This document shows, piece after piece, positions 24,966 to 39,161 of a stretch of DNA of 64,000 bases (its first letter is position 1; every line of letters starts with the position of its first letter). The notes below the pieces were generated by a model. That model did no database searches, was not told the DNA's origin, and saw only the letters and a list, made by a program, of their open reading frames with translations. The position numbers and the translations under genes are program-made. The DNA is from Calliopsis andreniformis. Lineage: Eukaryota; Arthropoda; Insecta; Hymenoptera; Andrenidae. Where the stretch lies: contig NW_027480481.1 in the NCBI RefSeq assembly GCF_051401765.1, positions 2,604,001 to 2,668,000 of the forward strand. The letters run 5' to 3'.

Positions 24966-27860
24966 ATCCTCAATCCTCAATCCTCAGACATCAAACATCA
25001 ATACTCAACCCTCAATCCTCGTCCTCAATCCACAACCCTCAATCCTCGATCCTCAAACTTCAATCCTCAATCTTCAATCCTCAATCCTCAATCCTCAGCC
25101 CTCATCCTCAATCCTCAATCCTCAATCCTCAACCCTCAAGCGTCAATCCTCAATCCTCAATCCTGAACCCTCAATCCACAGTCCTCAAACCTCAATCCGG
25201 AATCCTCAATCTTGAATCCCGAACCTTCAGCCGTTGGTCCTCAGCAATATATCGTCAATCCACAATCCTCAATAGAATATCCTCAATTCACAGTTTTCAA
25301 TACTCAATCCCCATTCTTCAATCTTCAAATCTCAATCCACAAACATCAATTCTCATCACTCAACCCTCAGCACTAAGTCCTCAATCTTCAATCCACAATC
25401 CTCAATCCTCAATCTTCAATCCTCAATCCTCAATTCTCAATCCTCAATACTCAATCCTCAATCCTCAATCCTCAACCCTCAATCCTCAATCCTCAATCCT
25501 CAATCCTCATACTTCGATCCTCAATACCCAATCTTCAATCTTCAATCCTCAATCATCAATCCTCAATTCTCAATCCTTAATCCTCAATCCTCAGACCTCA
25601 AACATCAATACTCAACGCTCAGTCCTCGTCCTCAATCCTCAATCCTCAATCCTCAATCCTCAATCCTCAGTCCTCAACCCTCAATCCTGAATCCTCAATC
25701 CTGAATCCTCAATCTTCTGCCCTCAGTCCTCAGCCATCAATCCTCAATTCTCAATACTCAATAGAATATCCTGAATTCTCATGGTTCAATACTCAATCCA
25801 CAAAATTCAATAATCAAATCTCAATCCTCAAACATCATTTCTCAACACTCAATCCTCAATACTCAGTCCTCTCTCTTCAATACTACACCCTCAATCCTCA
25901 ATCCTCAAGCGTCAATCCTCAATCCTCAATCCTCATCCCTCAATTCTCAGTCCTCAAACCTCAATCCGGAATCCTAAACCTTGAATCCTCAGCCTTCAGC
26001 CGTCGGTCCTCAACAATCAATTGTCAATCCCCAATCCTCAGTAGAATATCCTCAATTCACAGTTTTCATTACTCAATACTAAATCTGCAATCTTCAAATC
26101 TCTATCCACAAACATCAGTACTCATCACTCAACCCTCAACACTCAGTCCTCAATCCTCAATATTCAATCCTTAATCCTCAATCCTCAATCCTCAATTCTC
26201 AATCCTCAATCGTCAATCTTCAATCCTCTATACTCGATCTTCAACCCTCAATCCTCAATCCTCAATCCTCGATCCTCAATATTCAACACACAACCCTCAA
26301 TATTCAACACTCAAGCCTCAAACATCAATCCTCAATACCCAATCATCAATCCTCAATTCTCAAGACTCAATAGAATATCCTGAATTCTCATGGTTCAATA
26401 CTCAATCCACAATATTCAATAATCAAATCTCAATCCTCAAACATCAATTCTCAACACTCAATACTCAACACTCAGTCCTCTCTCTTCAATCCTCCATCCT
26501 CGACCTTCAATCCTCAAGCGTCAATCCTCAATCCTCAATCCTCAACCCTCAATCCTCAGTCCTCAAACCTCAATCCCGAATCCTCAATTCTGAATCCTCT
26601 ATCTTCAGCCCTCAGTCCTCAAAAATCAATTGTCAATCCTCAATCCTCAACAGAATATCCTCAATTCGCAGTTTTCAATACTGAACCCCATTCTTCAATC
26701 TTCAAATCTCAATCCACAAACATCAATCCTCATCACTCAACCATCAACACCCAGTCCTCAATTTTCAATCCTCAATCCTCAATCCTCAATCTTCAATCCT
26801 CAATACTCAATCCTCAATCCTCAATACTCAATTCTCAGTCCTCAATCCTCAATCCTCAATCCTCAATCATCAATATTCAACAGTCAAGCCTCAAACATCA
26901 ATCCTCAATTCTCAATCATCAATCCTCAATTCTCAATACTCAATAGAATATGCTGAACTCTCATGGTTCAATACTCAATCCACAATATTCAATAATCAAA
27001 TCTCAATCCTCAAACATCAATTCTCAACACTCAATACTCAACACTCAGTCCTCTCTCTTCAATCCTCCATCCTCAACCCTCAATCTTCAAGCGTCAATCC
27101 TCAATCCTCAATCCTCAACCCTCAATCCTCAGTCCTCAAACCTCAATCCCGAATCCTCAATCCTGAATCCTCTACCTTCAGCCCTCAGTCCTCAAAAATC
27201 AATTGTCAATCCTCAATCCTCAATAGAATATCCTCAATTCACAGTTTTCAATACTGAACCCCATTCTTCAATCTTCAAATCTCAATCCACAAACATCAAT
27301 TCTCATCACTCAACCATCAACACCCAGTCCTCAATCTTCAATCCTCAATCCTCAATCCTCAACCTTCAATCCTCATAACTCAATACTCAATCCTCAATAC
27401 TCAATTCTCAGTCCTCAATACTCAATCCTCAGTCGTCAATCCTCAATCCCCAATCCTCAATCTTCAATCCTCAATCCTCAATCCTCAATCCTCAATCCTC
27501 AATATTCAACACACAACCCTCAACCATCAATCCTCAATACTCAACCATCAATCCTCAATTCTCAATACTCAATAGAATATCCTGAATTCTCATGGTTCAA
27601 TACTCAATCCACAAAATTCAGTAATCAAATCTCAATCCTCAAACATCAATTCTCAACACTCAATCCTCAATACACAGTCCTCTCTCTTCAATCCTCCATC
27701 CTCAATCCTCAACCCTCAATTCTCAGTCATCAATACTCAATCTTCAATACACAATCCTCAATCCTCAATCCTCAATCCTCAATCCTCAATTCTCAACCCT
27801 CAATCCTCATTCCTCAAACCTCAATCCTCAACCCTCAGCCCTCATCCTCAATTCTCAATT
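24966..27860 (+). repeat. Shortened mosaic third copy of the 8.4-kb unit
   Basis: From 24,966 the sequence rejoins the unit at the equivalent of 19,285 (CAGACATCAAAC at 24,985 and 19,304). It follows copy 2 at offsets of 5,681, then 5,646, then 5,498 bp, and near 27,200 switches to resemble 23,580-24,240 (E1 at 27,225 and 23,607). It therefore skips the E2 pair found at 22,655-23,327. It carries type I, II, II modules (25,763; 26,372; 26,945) and an orphan E2 at 27,574. The structure suggests unequal exchange between units followed by internal deletion. Confidence 0.75.
25758..27345 (+). repeat. Run of three E2-E1 modules (I, II, II), with deletion
   Basis: Pairs at 25,763/26,043, 26,372/26,652 and 26,945/27,225, 280 bp each. 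The first step is 609 bp, 63 bp (9 heptads) shorter than the 672-bp standard. The missing part is the segment with CCACAATCCTCAACATTC that lies near 12,196 and 14,650. The last E1 is of the CAATAGAAT form, not CAACAGAAT, which marks the mosaic switch. Confidence 0.86.
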
Positions 27861-29248
27861 CTCAATCCTCAATCCTCAATCATCAATCCTCAATCCTCAA
27901 TCCTCAATCCTCAATCCTCAATCCTCATTCTTCAATCCTCAATACCCAATCCTCAATCTTCAATCCCCAATCCTCAATCCTCAATTCTCAATCCTTAATC
28001 CTCAGTCCTCAATCTTCAATACTCAATACTCAATCCTCAGTCCTCAATCCTCAATCTTCAATCCTCTGTCCCAAATCCTCAATCTTCAATACACAATCCT
28101 CAATCTTCAATCTTCAATCCTCAATACTCAATTTTCAATCATCAATACTCAATCCTCAATCGTCAATCCTCAATCCCCAATCCTCAATCTTCAGTCCACA
28201 ATCCTCAATCCTCAATCCTCAATTCTCAGTCCTCAATACTCAATCTTCTATCCTCAATCGTCAATCCTCAATCCCCAATCCTCAGCCTTCAATCCTCAAT
28301 CCTCAATCCTCAATCCTCAATCCTCAATCTTCAATCCTCAATCCTCAATCCTCAATCCTCAATCCTCATTCTTCCATCCTCAATACCAAATCCTCAATCT
28401 TCAATCCTCAATCCTCAATCCTAAATCCTCAATCCTCAATCCTCAATCCTCAATCCTCAATCTTCAATCCTCAGTCCCAAATCCTCAATCTTCAATACAC
28501 AATCCCCAATCCTCAATCTTCAATCCTCAATACTCAATCTTCAATCATCAATCCTCAATCCACAATTCTCAATACTCATTCTTCAGTCCCCAATACCCAA
28601 TCTTTAATCTTCAATCCTCAATCCTTAATCCTCAATTCTCCATCCTCAATCCTCAATCCTCAGACATCAAACATCAATACTCAACCCTCAATCCTCGTCC
28701 TCAATCCACAACCCTCAATCCTCGATCCTCAAACTTCAATCATCAATATTCAATCTTCAATCTTCAATCCTGAATCCTCAACACTCAATCCTCAAACCTC
28801 AATGTTCAATACTCAATACTCAATCTACAATCTTCAAATCTCTATCCTCAAACATCAATTCTCATCACACAACCCTCAACACTCAGTCCTCAATGTTCAA
28901 TCCCCAATTCTTAATTCTCAAGCTTCAATCCTCAATACTGAACCTTCAATCCTCAATCCTCAACCCTCAATCCTCAGTCATCAATACTCAATCTTCAATA
29001 CTCAATCCTCAATCCTCAATCCTCAACCCTCAATCCTCAATCCTCAACCCTCAATCCTCATTCCTCAAACCTCAATCCTCAACTCTCAGCCCTCATCCTC
29101 AATTCTCAATCCTCAATACCCAATGCTCAATCTTCAATCCTCAATCCTCAATCCTCAATCCTCAATGCTCAATCTTCAATCCTCAATACTCAATATTCAA
29201 TCCTCAATCCTCAATCCTCAATCCTCAATCCTCAATCCTCAATCTTCA

Positions 29249-29867
29249 ATCATCCATACTCAAACTGCAATCCTCAATCCTCAGTCCTCACACCTCAATC
29301 CTCATTCTTCGACCCTCAATACCGAATCCTCAATCTTCAATCCTCAATCCTCAATTCTCAATACTCATTCTTCAGTCCCCAATACGCAATCTTCAATCTT
29401 CAATCCTCAATCCTTAATCCTCAATTCTCCATCCTCAATCCTCAATCCTCAGTCATCAAACATCAATGCTCAACCCTCAATCCTCGTCCTCAATCCACAT
29501 CCCTCAATCCTCGATCCTCAAGCTTCAATCATCAATATACAATCTCCAATCCTAGATCCTCAATCCCCAATCCTCAATCCTTAATCCTCAATCTTCAATC
29601 CTCAGACTTCAAACATAAATACTCAACCCTCAGACCTCGTCCTCAATCCACAACACTCAATACTCAATCCTCAATATTCAATCATTAACATTCAATCTTC
29701 AATCCTTAATCCTCAATCCCCAACCCTCAATCCTCAATGTTCAATCCTCAATACCCAATCCTCAGTCTTCAATCCCCAATCCTCAATCCTCAATCCTCAA
29801 TCCTCAGACCTCAAACCTCAATCCTGAATCCTCAATCCTGAATCCTCAATCCTGAATCCTCAACCTT
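29249..29867 (+). repeat. H module, 576-bp form
   Basis: H at 29,249 and TGA triplet from 29,825. Local variants include CAGTCATC where other copies have CAGACATC, and AATATACAATC near 29,535. The downstream CAGTTGTC region has lost part of the following E1, reading ACAGCTATCCAC. Confidence 0.85.
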
Positions 29868-31948
29868 CAGCCCTGAGGCCTCAACAATCAGTTGTCAATC
29901 CTTAATCCTGAATAGAATATCCTCAATTCACAGCTATCCACAAACATCAATTCTCATCACTCAACCCTCAATACTCAGTCCCTAATCATCAATCTTCAAT
30001 CCTCAACCCTCAATCCTCAATCCTCAATCCTCAATCTTAATCTTCTATCCTCAATACTCAATCTTCAATCCTCAATACTCAGTCTTCAATCCTCAATCCT
30101 CAATCCTCAATCCTCTATCCACAATCCTCTATACTCAACCGTCAATCTTCAAACCTCAATACTCAATCTCCAATCCTCAATACTCAATCCTCAATCCTCA
30201 ATCTTCATTCTTCAATCGTCAATAACCAATCCTCAACCTTCAGTCCTCAATCCTCAATCCTCAATCCTCAATCCTCAATCCTCAATCCTCAGTCCTCAAA
30301 CCTCAATCCGGAATCCTCGATCCTGAATCTTCAATCTTCAGCACTCAGGCCTCTACAATCAGTTGTCAATCCTCAATCCTCAATAGAATATCCCCAATTC
30401 ACAGTTTTCAATACTCAATACTCAATCTGCAATCTTCAGATCTCTATCCACAAACATCAATTCTCATCACTCAACCCTCAATCCTCAGTCCCAAATCCTC
30501 AATCTTCAAGAGTCAACAATCAATCCTCAATCTTCAATCCTCAATACTCAATCTTCAATCCTCAATCCCCAATCCTCAGTCCTCAATCCTCATTCTCCAA
30601 TCCTCAATACCCAATTATAAATCTTCAATCCTCAATCCTCAGTCCTCAATTCTCAATCCTCAATTCTCAGCCCTCTGACGTCAAACATCAATACTCAACC
30701 CTCAGTCCTCGTCCTCAATCCACAACCCTCAATCCTCAATCCTCAATCTTCAATCATCAATATTCAATCTTCAGTTCTCAATCCTCAATCCTCAATCCTC
30801 AATCCTCAATCCTCAATGTTCGATCCGCAATACCCAAACCTCAATCTTCAATCCTCAATCCTCAACCCGCAATCCTCAATCCTCAATCCTCAACCTTCAA
30901 TCCTCAATACTCAATCTTCAACCCTCAATCCTCAATCCTCAATCCTCAACCCTCATTCTTCAATCCTCAGTCCTCAATCTTCAATCCTCAATACTCAACC
31001 TTCAATAATCAATCCTCAATTCTCAATCCTCAATACTCAATCCTCAATCGTCAATCCTCAATCCCCAATCCTCAATCTTCAGTCCACAATCGTCAATCCT
31101 CAATCCTCAACCCTCAATCTTCAATACTCAATGCTCAATCTTCAATCCTCTATACTCAATATTCAACCCTCAATCCTCAATCCTCAATCCTCAGTCCTCA
31201 ACCGTCAATCCTGAATCCTCAATCCTGAATCCTCAATCTTCAGCCCTCAATCCTCAGTCCTCAAACCTCAATCCGGAATCCTAAATCTTGAATCCTCAAC
31301 CTTCAGCCGTCGGTCCTCAACAATCAATTGTCAATCCCCAATCCTCAGTAGAATATCCTCAATTCACAGTTTTCATTACTCAATACTCAATCTGCAATCT
31401 TCAAATCTCTATCCATAAACATCAATACTCATCACTCAACCCTCAACACTCAGTCCTCAATCCTCAATATTCAATCCTCAATCCTCAATCCTCAATCCAC
31501 AATCCTCAACATTCAATCCTCAATACTCAGTCTTCAATGCTAATTCCTCAATCCTCAACACTCAATTCTCAATCCTCAATCGTCAATCTTCAATCCTCTA
31601 TACTCAATATTCAACCCTCAATCCTCAATCCTCAATCCTCAATCCTCACTCTTCAATCCTCAATACCCAATCCTCAATCTATAATCCTGAATCCTCAATC
31701 CCCAATTCTCAATCCTCAATCCTCAGTCCTCAGCTCTCAAACCTCAATCCTCAACCCTCAGCCGTCATCCTCATTCCTCATTCCTCAATGCTCAATCCTC
31801 AATCTTCAATCCTCAATACTCAATCTTCAATCCTCAATCCTCAATTCTCAATCCTCAATGCTCAATCCTCAATCTTCAATCCTCAATCCCGAATCCTCAA
31901 TCCTCAATCCTCAATCCTCAATCCTCAATCCTCAATCCTCAATCTTCA

Positions 31949-32567
31949 ATCATCCATACTCAAACTGCAATCCTCAATCCTCAGTCCTCACACCTCAATC
32001 CTCATTCTTCGACCCTCAATACCGAATCCTCAATCTTCAATCCTCAATCCTCAATTCTCAATACTCATTCTTCAGTCCCCAATACGCAATCTTCAATCTT
32101 CAATCCTCAATCCTTAATCCTCAATTCTCCATCCTCAATCCTCAATCCTCAGACATCAAACATCAATACTCAACCCTCAATCCTCGTCCTCAATCCACAT
32201 CCCTCAATCCTCGATCCTCAAACTTCAATCATCAATATTCAATCTCCAATCCTAGATCCTCTATCCCCAATCCTCAATCCTTAATCCTCAATCTTCAATC
32301 CTCAGACTTCAAACATAAATACTCAACCCTCAGACCTCGTCCTCAATCCACAACACTCAATACTCAATCCTCAATATTCAATCATTAACATTCAATCTTC
32401 AATCCTTAATCCTCAATCCCCAACCCTCAATCCTCAATGTTCAATCCTCAACACCCAATCCTCAGTCTTGAATCCTCAATCCTCAATCCTCAATCCTCAA
32501 TCCTGAGACCTCAAACCTCAATCCTGAATCCTCAATCCTGAATCCTCAATCCTGAATCCTCAACCTT
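31949..32567 (+). repeat. H module, 576-bp form
   Basis: H at 31,949 and TGA triplet from 32,525, with CCTGAGACC upstream of the triplet. It follows a type I E1 at about 31,350 that has no E2 partner in this unit. Confidence 0.85.
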
Positions 32568-33760
32568 CAGCCCTGAGTCGTCAACAATCAGTTGTCAATC
32601 CTCAATCCTGAATAGAATATCCTCAATTCACAGCTTTCAATACTCAATACTCAATCTGCAATCTTCAGATTTCTATCCACAAACATCAATTCTCATCACT
32701 CAACCCTCAATACTCAGTCCCTAATCATCAATCTTCAATCCTCAACCCTCAATCCTCAATCCTCAATCCTCAATCTTAATCTTCTATCCTCAATACTCAA
32801 TCTTCAATCCTCAATACTCAGTCTTCAATCATCAATCCTCAATCCTCAATCCACAATCCTCTATACTCAACCGTCAATCTTCAATCCTCAATACTCAATC
32901 TCCAATCCTCAATACTCAATCCTCAATCCTCAATCTTCATTCTTCAATCGTCAATAACCAATCCTCAATCTTCAATCCTCAATCCTCAATCCTCAACCCT
33001 CAATCCTCAATCCTCAACCCTCAATCCTCATTCCTCAAACCTCAATCCTCAACTCTCAGCCCTCATCCTCAATTCTCAATCCTCAATACCCAATCCTCAA
33101 TCTTCAATCCTCAATCCTCAATCCTCAATCCTCAATCCTCAGTCCTCAATCCTCAATCCACAGACATCAAACAGCAATGCTCAACCCTCAGTGCTCGTCC
33201 TCAGTCCACAACCGTCAATCCTCAATCCTCAATCTTCAATCATCAATATCCAATCTTCAGTTCTCAATCCTCAATCCTCAATCCTCAATCCTCAATCCTC
33301 AATGTTCAATCCGCAATACCCAAACCTCAATCTTCAATCCTCAATCCTCAACCCTCAATCCTCAATCCTCAATCCTCAACCTTCAATCCTCAATACTCAA
33401 TTTTCAACCCTCAATCCTCAATCCTCAATCCTGAACCCTCATTCTTCAATCCGCAGTCCTCAATCTTCAATCCTCAATACTCAACCTTCAATAATCAATC
33501 CTCAATTCTCAATCCTCAATACTCAATCCTCAATCGTCAATCCTCAGTCCCCAATCCTCAATCTTCAGTCCACAATCGTCAATCCTCAATCCTCAACCCT
33601 CAATCTTCAATACTCAATACTCAATCTTCAATCCTCTATACTCAATATTCAACCCTCAATCCTCAATCCTCAGTCCTCAACCGTCAATCCTGAATCCTCA
33701 ATCCTGAATCCTCAATCTTCAGCCCTCAGCCTTCAACCATCAATCCTCAATTCTCAATAC

Positions 33761-34166
33761 TCAATAGAATATCCTGAATTCTCATGTTTCAATACTCAAT
33801 CCACAAAATTCAATAATCAAATCTCAATCCTCAAACATCATTTCTCAACTCTCAATCCTCAATACTCAGTCCTCTCTCTTCAATACTCCATCCTCAATCC
33901 TCAATCCTCAAGCGTCAATCCTCAATCCTCAATCCTCATCCCTCAATCCTCAGTCCTCAAACCTCAATCCGGAATCATAAATCTTGAATCCTCAACCTTC
34001 AGCCGTCGGTCCTCAACAATCAATTGTCAATCCCCAATCCTCAGTAGAATATCCTCAATTCACAGTTTTCATTACGAAATACTCAATCTGCAATCTTCAA
34101 ATCTCTATCCACAAACATCAATACTCATCACTCAACCCTCAACACTCAGTCCTCAATCCTCAATAT
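33761..34166 (+). repeat. E2-E1 module, type I
   Basis: E2 at 33,766 with TCATGTTTCAATAC, E1 at 34,046, 280 bp apart. The TCATGTTTC form is shared only with 550 and 44,042, grouping these three type I modules. E1 is followed by CATTACGAAATACTC, a local variant. Confidence 0.86.
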
Positions 34167-34574
34167 TCAATCCTCAATCCTCAATCCTCAATCCACAATC
34201 CTCAACATTCAATCCTCAATACTCAGTCTTCAATGCTAATTCCTCAATCCTCAACACTCAATTCTCAATCCTCAATCGTCAATCTTCAATCCTCTATACT
34301 CAGCCCTCATCCTCATTCCTCATTCCTCAATGCTCAATCCTCAATCTTCAATCCTCAATACTCAATCTTCAATCCTCAATCCTCAATTCTCAATCCTCAA
34401 TGCTCAATCCTCAATCTTCAATCCTCAATCCCGAATCCTCAATCTTCAATCCTCAATCCTCAATCCTCAATCCTCAATCCTCAATCTTCAGTCCTCAATA
34501 ATCAATATTCAATCCTCAATCCTCAATCCTCAATCCTCAATCCTCAATCCTCAATCCTCAATCCTCAATCTTCA

Positions 34575-35193
34575 ATCATCCATACTCAAACTGCAATCCT
34601 CAATCCTCAGTCCTCACACCTCAATCCTCATTCTTCGACCCTCAATACCGAATCCTCAATCTTCAATCCTCAATCCTCAATTCTCAATACTCATTCTTCA
34701 GTCCCCAATACGCAATCTTCAATCTTCAATCCTCAATCCTTAATCCTCAATTCTCCATCCTCAATCCTCAATCCTCAGACATCAAACATCAATACTCAAC
34801 CCTCAATCCTCGTCCTCAATCCACATCCCTCAATCCTCGATCCTCAAACTTCAATCATCAATATTCAATCTCCAATCCTAGATCCTCAGTCCCCAATCCT
34901 CAATCCTTAATCCTCAATCTTCAATCCTCAGACTTCAAACATAAATACTCAACCCTCAGACCTCGTCCTCAATCCACAACACTCAATACTCAATCCTCAA
35001 TATTCAATCATTAACATTCAATCTTCAATCCTCAATCCTCAATCCCCAACCCTCAATCCCCAATGTTCAATCCTCAACACCCAATCCTCAGTCTTGAATC
35101 CTCAATCCTCAATCCTCAATCCTCAATCCTCAGACCTCAAACCTCAATCCTGAATCCTCAATCCTGAATCCTCAATCCTGAATCCTCAACCTT
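34575..35193 (+). repeat. H module, 576-bp form
   Basis: H at 34,575 and TGA triplet from 35,151. It is preceded by a pure heptad tract of about eight units and by AATAATCAATATTC, shared with the 44,998 copy. Confidence 0.85.
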
Positions 35194-36462
35194 CAGCCCT
35201 GAGTCCTCAACAATCAGTTGTCAATCCTCAATCCTGAATAGAATATCCCCAATTCACAGTTTTCAATACTCAATACTCAATCTGCAATCTTCAGATCTCT
35301 ATCCACAAACATCAATTCTCATCACTCAACCCTCAACCCTCAGTCCCAAATCCTCAATCTTCAAGGGTCAACAATCAATCCTCAATCTTCAATCCTCAAT
35401 ACTCAATCTTCAATCCTCAATCCCCAATCCTCAGTCCTCAATCCTCATTCTCCAATCCTCAATACCCAATCCTAAATCTTCAATCCTCAATCCTCAGTCC
35501 TCAATTCTCAATCCTCAATTCTCAGCCTTCTGACGTCAAACATCAATACTCAACCCTCAGTCCTCGACCTCAATCCACAACCCTCAATCCTCAATCCTCA
35601 ATCTTCCATCATCAATATTCAATCTTCAGTTCTCAATCCTCAATCCTCAATCCTCAATCCTCAATCCTCAATGTTCAATCCGCAATACCCAAACCTCAAT
35701 CTTCAATCCTCAATCCTCAACCCTCAATCCTCAATCCTCAATCCTCAACCTTCAATCCCCAATACTCAATCTTCAACCCTCAATCCTCAATCCTCAATCC
35801 TCAATCCTCATTATTCAATCCTCAACACCCAATCCTCAATCTTCAATCCGCAATCCTCAATCCTCAATTCTCAATCATCAATCCTCAATCCTCAGACCTC
35901 AAGCATCAATACTCAACCCTCAGTCCTCGTCCTCAATCCACAACCCTCAATCCTCGATCCTCAATCTTCAGTACTCAACCCTCAATCCTCAATGCTCAAT
36001 CCTCAGTACCCAATCCTCAATCTTCAACCCTCAATCCACATTCCTCAATCGCCAATCCTCAATCCTCAATCCTCATTCCACAAACCTCAATCCTGAATCC
36101 TCAATCCTAAATCCTCAATCTTCAGCCCACAGTCCTCAACTATCAGTTGTCAATCCTCAATCCTCAATAGAGTATCCTCACTTCACAGGATTCAATACTC
36201 AATACTCAACCTGCAATCTTCAAATCTATATCCACAAACATAAATTCTCATCACTCAGCCCTCAATACTCAGTCCCCAATCCTCAATCTTCAACCCTCAA
36301 TCCTCAATCGTCAATCCTCAATCCTCAATCCTCAATCTTCAATCCTCAATACTCAATCCTCAATCCTCAATCCTCAATCCTCAATCCTCATTCTTCAATC
36401 CTCAATACCCAATCCTCAATCTTCAGTCCTCAATCCTCAATCCTCAATCCTCAATTCTCAAT

Positions 36463-36977
36463 CCTCAATCGTCAATCCTCAATCCCCAATCCTCAATCTT
36501 CAGTCCACAATCCTCAATCCACAATCTTCAATACTCAATACTCAATCTTCAATCCTCAATCCTGAATCCTCAAACCTCAATCCTCAACCGTCAGTCCTCG
36601 TCCTCAATCGTCAACCCTCAATCCTCAATCCTCAACCTTCAATCCTCAATACTCAATATTCAATACTCAATCCTAAATCTTCAATCCTCAATCTTCAATC
36701 CTCAATCCTCAATCCTCAATCCTCAATCCTCATTCTTCAATCCTCAATACCCAATCCACGATCTTCAATCCTCAATCCTCAATCCTCAATTCTCAATCAT
36801 CAATCATCAATCCTCAGTCCTCAGTCCTCAAACCTCAATCCTCAACCTCAGCCCTCATCCTCAAACCTCAATCCTCAATCCTCAATCCTCAATCTTCAAT
36901 CCTCAATACTCAACCTTCAATAATCAATCCTCAATTCTCAATCCTCAATACTCAATCCTCAATCGTCAATCCTCAAT
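36463..36977 (+). repeat. 515-bp tandem duplication, copy 1
   Basis: The rare variant strings CCGTCAGTCCTCG (36,588 and 37,103) and CCACGATC (36,756 and 37,271) both recur at exactly 515 bp. The unit also contains CTCAACCTCAGCCC, an interrupted register, and ATCGTCAATCCTCAATCCCC. No gene is present. Confidence 0.82.
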
Positions 36978-37492
36978 CCCCAATCCTCAGTCTTCAGTCC
37001 ACAATCCTCAATCCTCAATCCTCAACCCTCAATCTTCAATACTCAATACTCAATCTTCAATCATCAATCCTCAATCCTCAATCCTCAAACCTCAATCCTC
37101 AACCGTCAGTCCTCGTCCTCAATCGTCAACCCTCAATCCTCAATCCTCAATCTTCAATCCTCAATACTCAATATTCAATACTCAATCCTCAATCTTCAAT
37201 CCTCAATCTTCAATCCTCAATCCTCAATCCTCAATCCTCAATCCTCATTCTTCAATCCTCAATACCCAATCCACGATCTTCAATCCTCAATCCTCAATCC
37301 TCAATTATCAATCATCAATCCTCAGTCCTCAGTCCTCAAACCTCAATCCTCAACCTCAGCCCTCACCCTCAAACCTCAATCCTCAATCCTCAATCCTCAA
37401 TCTTCAATCCTCAATACTCAACCTTTAATAATCAATCCTCAATTCTCAATCCTCAATACTCAATCCTCAATCGTCAATCCTCAATCCCCAAT
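36978..37492 (+). repeat. 515-bp tandem duplication, copy 2
   Basis: This is the second copy of the 515-bp unit. It is followed by the start of a further, diverging copy (TCGACAATCC near 37,505 in place of TCCACAATCC). Related units with the same internal landmarks occur near 4.6-5.0 kb and 47.4-47.8 kb. Confidence 0.8.
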
Positions 37493-38700
37493 CCTCAATC
37501 TTCAGTCGACAATCCTCAATCCTCAATCCTCAGCCCTCAATCTTCAATACTCAATACTCAATCTTCAATCCTCAATCCTCAATCCTCAATGCTCGCATCC
37601 TCAGTCCTCAATCCTCGATCTACAATCCTCAATACTCAGTCTTCAATCCTCAATCCTCAATGCTCAATCCGCAATCCTCATTCATCAATCCTCAATACAC
37701 AATCCTCAGTATTCAATCCTCAATCCTCAATCCTCAATTCTCAATCCTCAATCCTCAATCCTCAATATTCAACACTCAAGCCTCAAACATCAATCCTCAA
37801 TACTCAATCATCAATCCTCAATTCTCAATACTCAATAGAATATCCTGAATTCTCATGGTTCAATACTCAATCCACAATATTCAAAAATCAAATCTCAATC
37901 CTCAAACATCAATTCTCAACACTCAATACTCAACACTCGGGCCTCTCTCTTCAATCCTCCATCCTCAACCCTCAATCCTCAAGCGTCAATCCTCAATCCT
38001 CAAACCTCAAACCTCAATCCTCAGTCCTCAAACCTCAATCCCGAATCCTCAATCCTGAATCCTCAATCTTCAGCCCTCAGTCCTCAAAAATCAATTGTCA
38101 ATCCTCAATCCTCAGTAGAATATCCTCAATTCACAGTTTTCAATACTGAACCCCATTCTTCAATCTTCAAATCTCAATCCACAAACATCAATCCTCATCA
38201 CTCAAACATCAACACCCAATCCTCAATATTCAATCCTCAATCCTCAATCCTCAATCTCCAATCCTCAAAATTCAATACTCAATCCTCAATCCTCAATCCT
38301 CAATTCGCAGTCCTCAATACTCAATCCTCTATCCTCAATCGTCAATCCTCAATCCCCAATCCTCAACCTTCAATCCTCAATCCTCAATCCTCAATCCTCA
38401 ATCCTCAATCCTCAATCCTCAATCCTCATTCTTCAATCCTCAATACCCAATCCTCAATCTTCAATCCTCAATCCTCAATCCTCAATTCTCTATCATCAAT
38501 CCTCAGTCCTCAGTCGTCAAATCTCAATCCTCAATCCTCAGCCCTCAGCCTCAATCCTCAATCCTCAATCCTCTATCCTCAACCTTCAATCCTCAATACT
38601 CAACCTTCAATAATCAATCCTCAATTCTCAATCCTCAATACTCAATCCTCAATCGCCAATCCTCGATCCCCAATCCTCAATCTTCAGTCCACAATCCTCA
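37493..38700 (+). repeat. Mixed satellite segment with one type II module
   Basis: This joins the 515-bp and 2,194-bp duplications. It contains a partial third 515-bp unit, a type II E2-E1 module (37,837/38,117) and pure heptad tracts around 38,390-38,430. An odd GCTCGCATCC near 37,590 is one of very few places with a CGC. No gene is present. Confidence 0.65.
37832..38237 (+). repeat. E2-E1 module, type II
   Basis: E2 at 37,837 and E1 at 38,117, 280 bp apart. E1 is preceded by CAGTAGAAT, a feature otherwise typical of type I, while the intervening sequence (TCAAAAATCAATTGTC) is type II, so this may be a recombinant. ACTCGGGCC near 37,936 is a rare GGG. Confidence 0.83.
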
Positions 38701-39161
38701 ATGCTCAATCCTCAACCCTCAATCTTCAATACTCAATACTCAATCTTCAATCCTCAATCCTCAGTCCTCAATCCTCAATCCTCAACTCTCAATCCTCAAC
38801 CCTCAATCCTCAGTCCTCAATCATCAATCCTCAATCCTTAAACCTCAATCCCGAACCGTCAGTCCTCGTCCTCAAGCCTCAACCCTCAATCCTCAATCCT
38901 CAATCCTCAATCTTCAATCATCAATACTCAATCTTCAACCCTCAATCCTCAATACTCAATCTTCAATCCTCAATCCTCAATTCTCAACCCTCAATGCTCA
39001 ATCCTCAATCGTCAATCCTCAATCCCCAATCCTCAATCTTCAATCCTCAATCATCAATCCTCAATCCTCAATCCTCAATCTTCAATCCTCAATACTCAAT
39101 ATTCAATCCTCAATCCTCAATCCTCAATCCTCAATCCTCAATCCTCAATCCTCTATCTTCA

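Larger units (their letters stand above)
27861..36462 (+). repeat. Degenerate ~2.6-kb higher-order repeat, about three units
   Basis: H and N cassettes alternate: H at 29,249, 31,949 and 34,575 (spacing 2,700 and 2,626 bp); N at 30,816, 33,302 and 35,671 (2,486 and 2,369 bp). The GCCGTCGGTCC segment recurs at a shift of 2,696 bp (about 31,288 and 33,984). Unit lengths differ through indels, in contrast with the rigid internal module spacings. The first 1.3 kb, to about 29,200, is rich in nearly pure heptads with a few TCATTCTTC variants and no E or H cassette. Confidence 0.72.

Noticed and set aside
29250..29600. tRNA or small RNA gene near the H cassette (more mixed bases than elsewhere)
   Set aside because: There is no cloverleaf or A/B box, and G is too scarce to form stems. 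The segment fits the heptad register.
33191..34910. Three overlapping open frames (33,191-34,501, 33,984-34,910, 34,330-34,743)
   Set aside because: Overlapping frames in different phases with the same peptide period cannot all be coding. This is the clearest demonstration that open frames here are an artefact.
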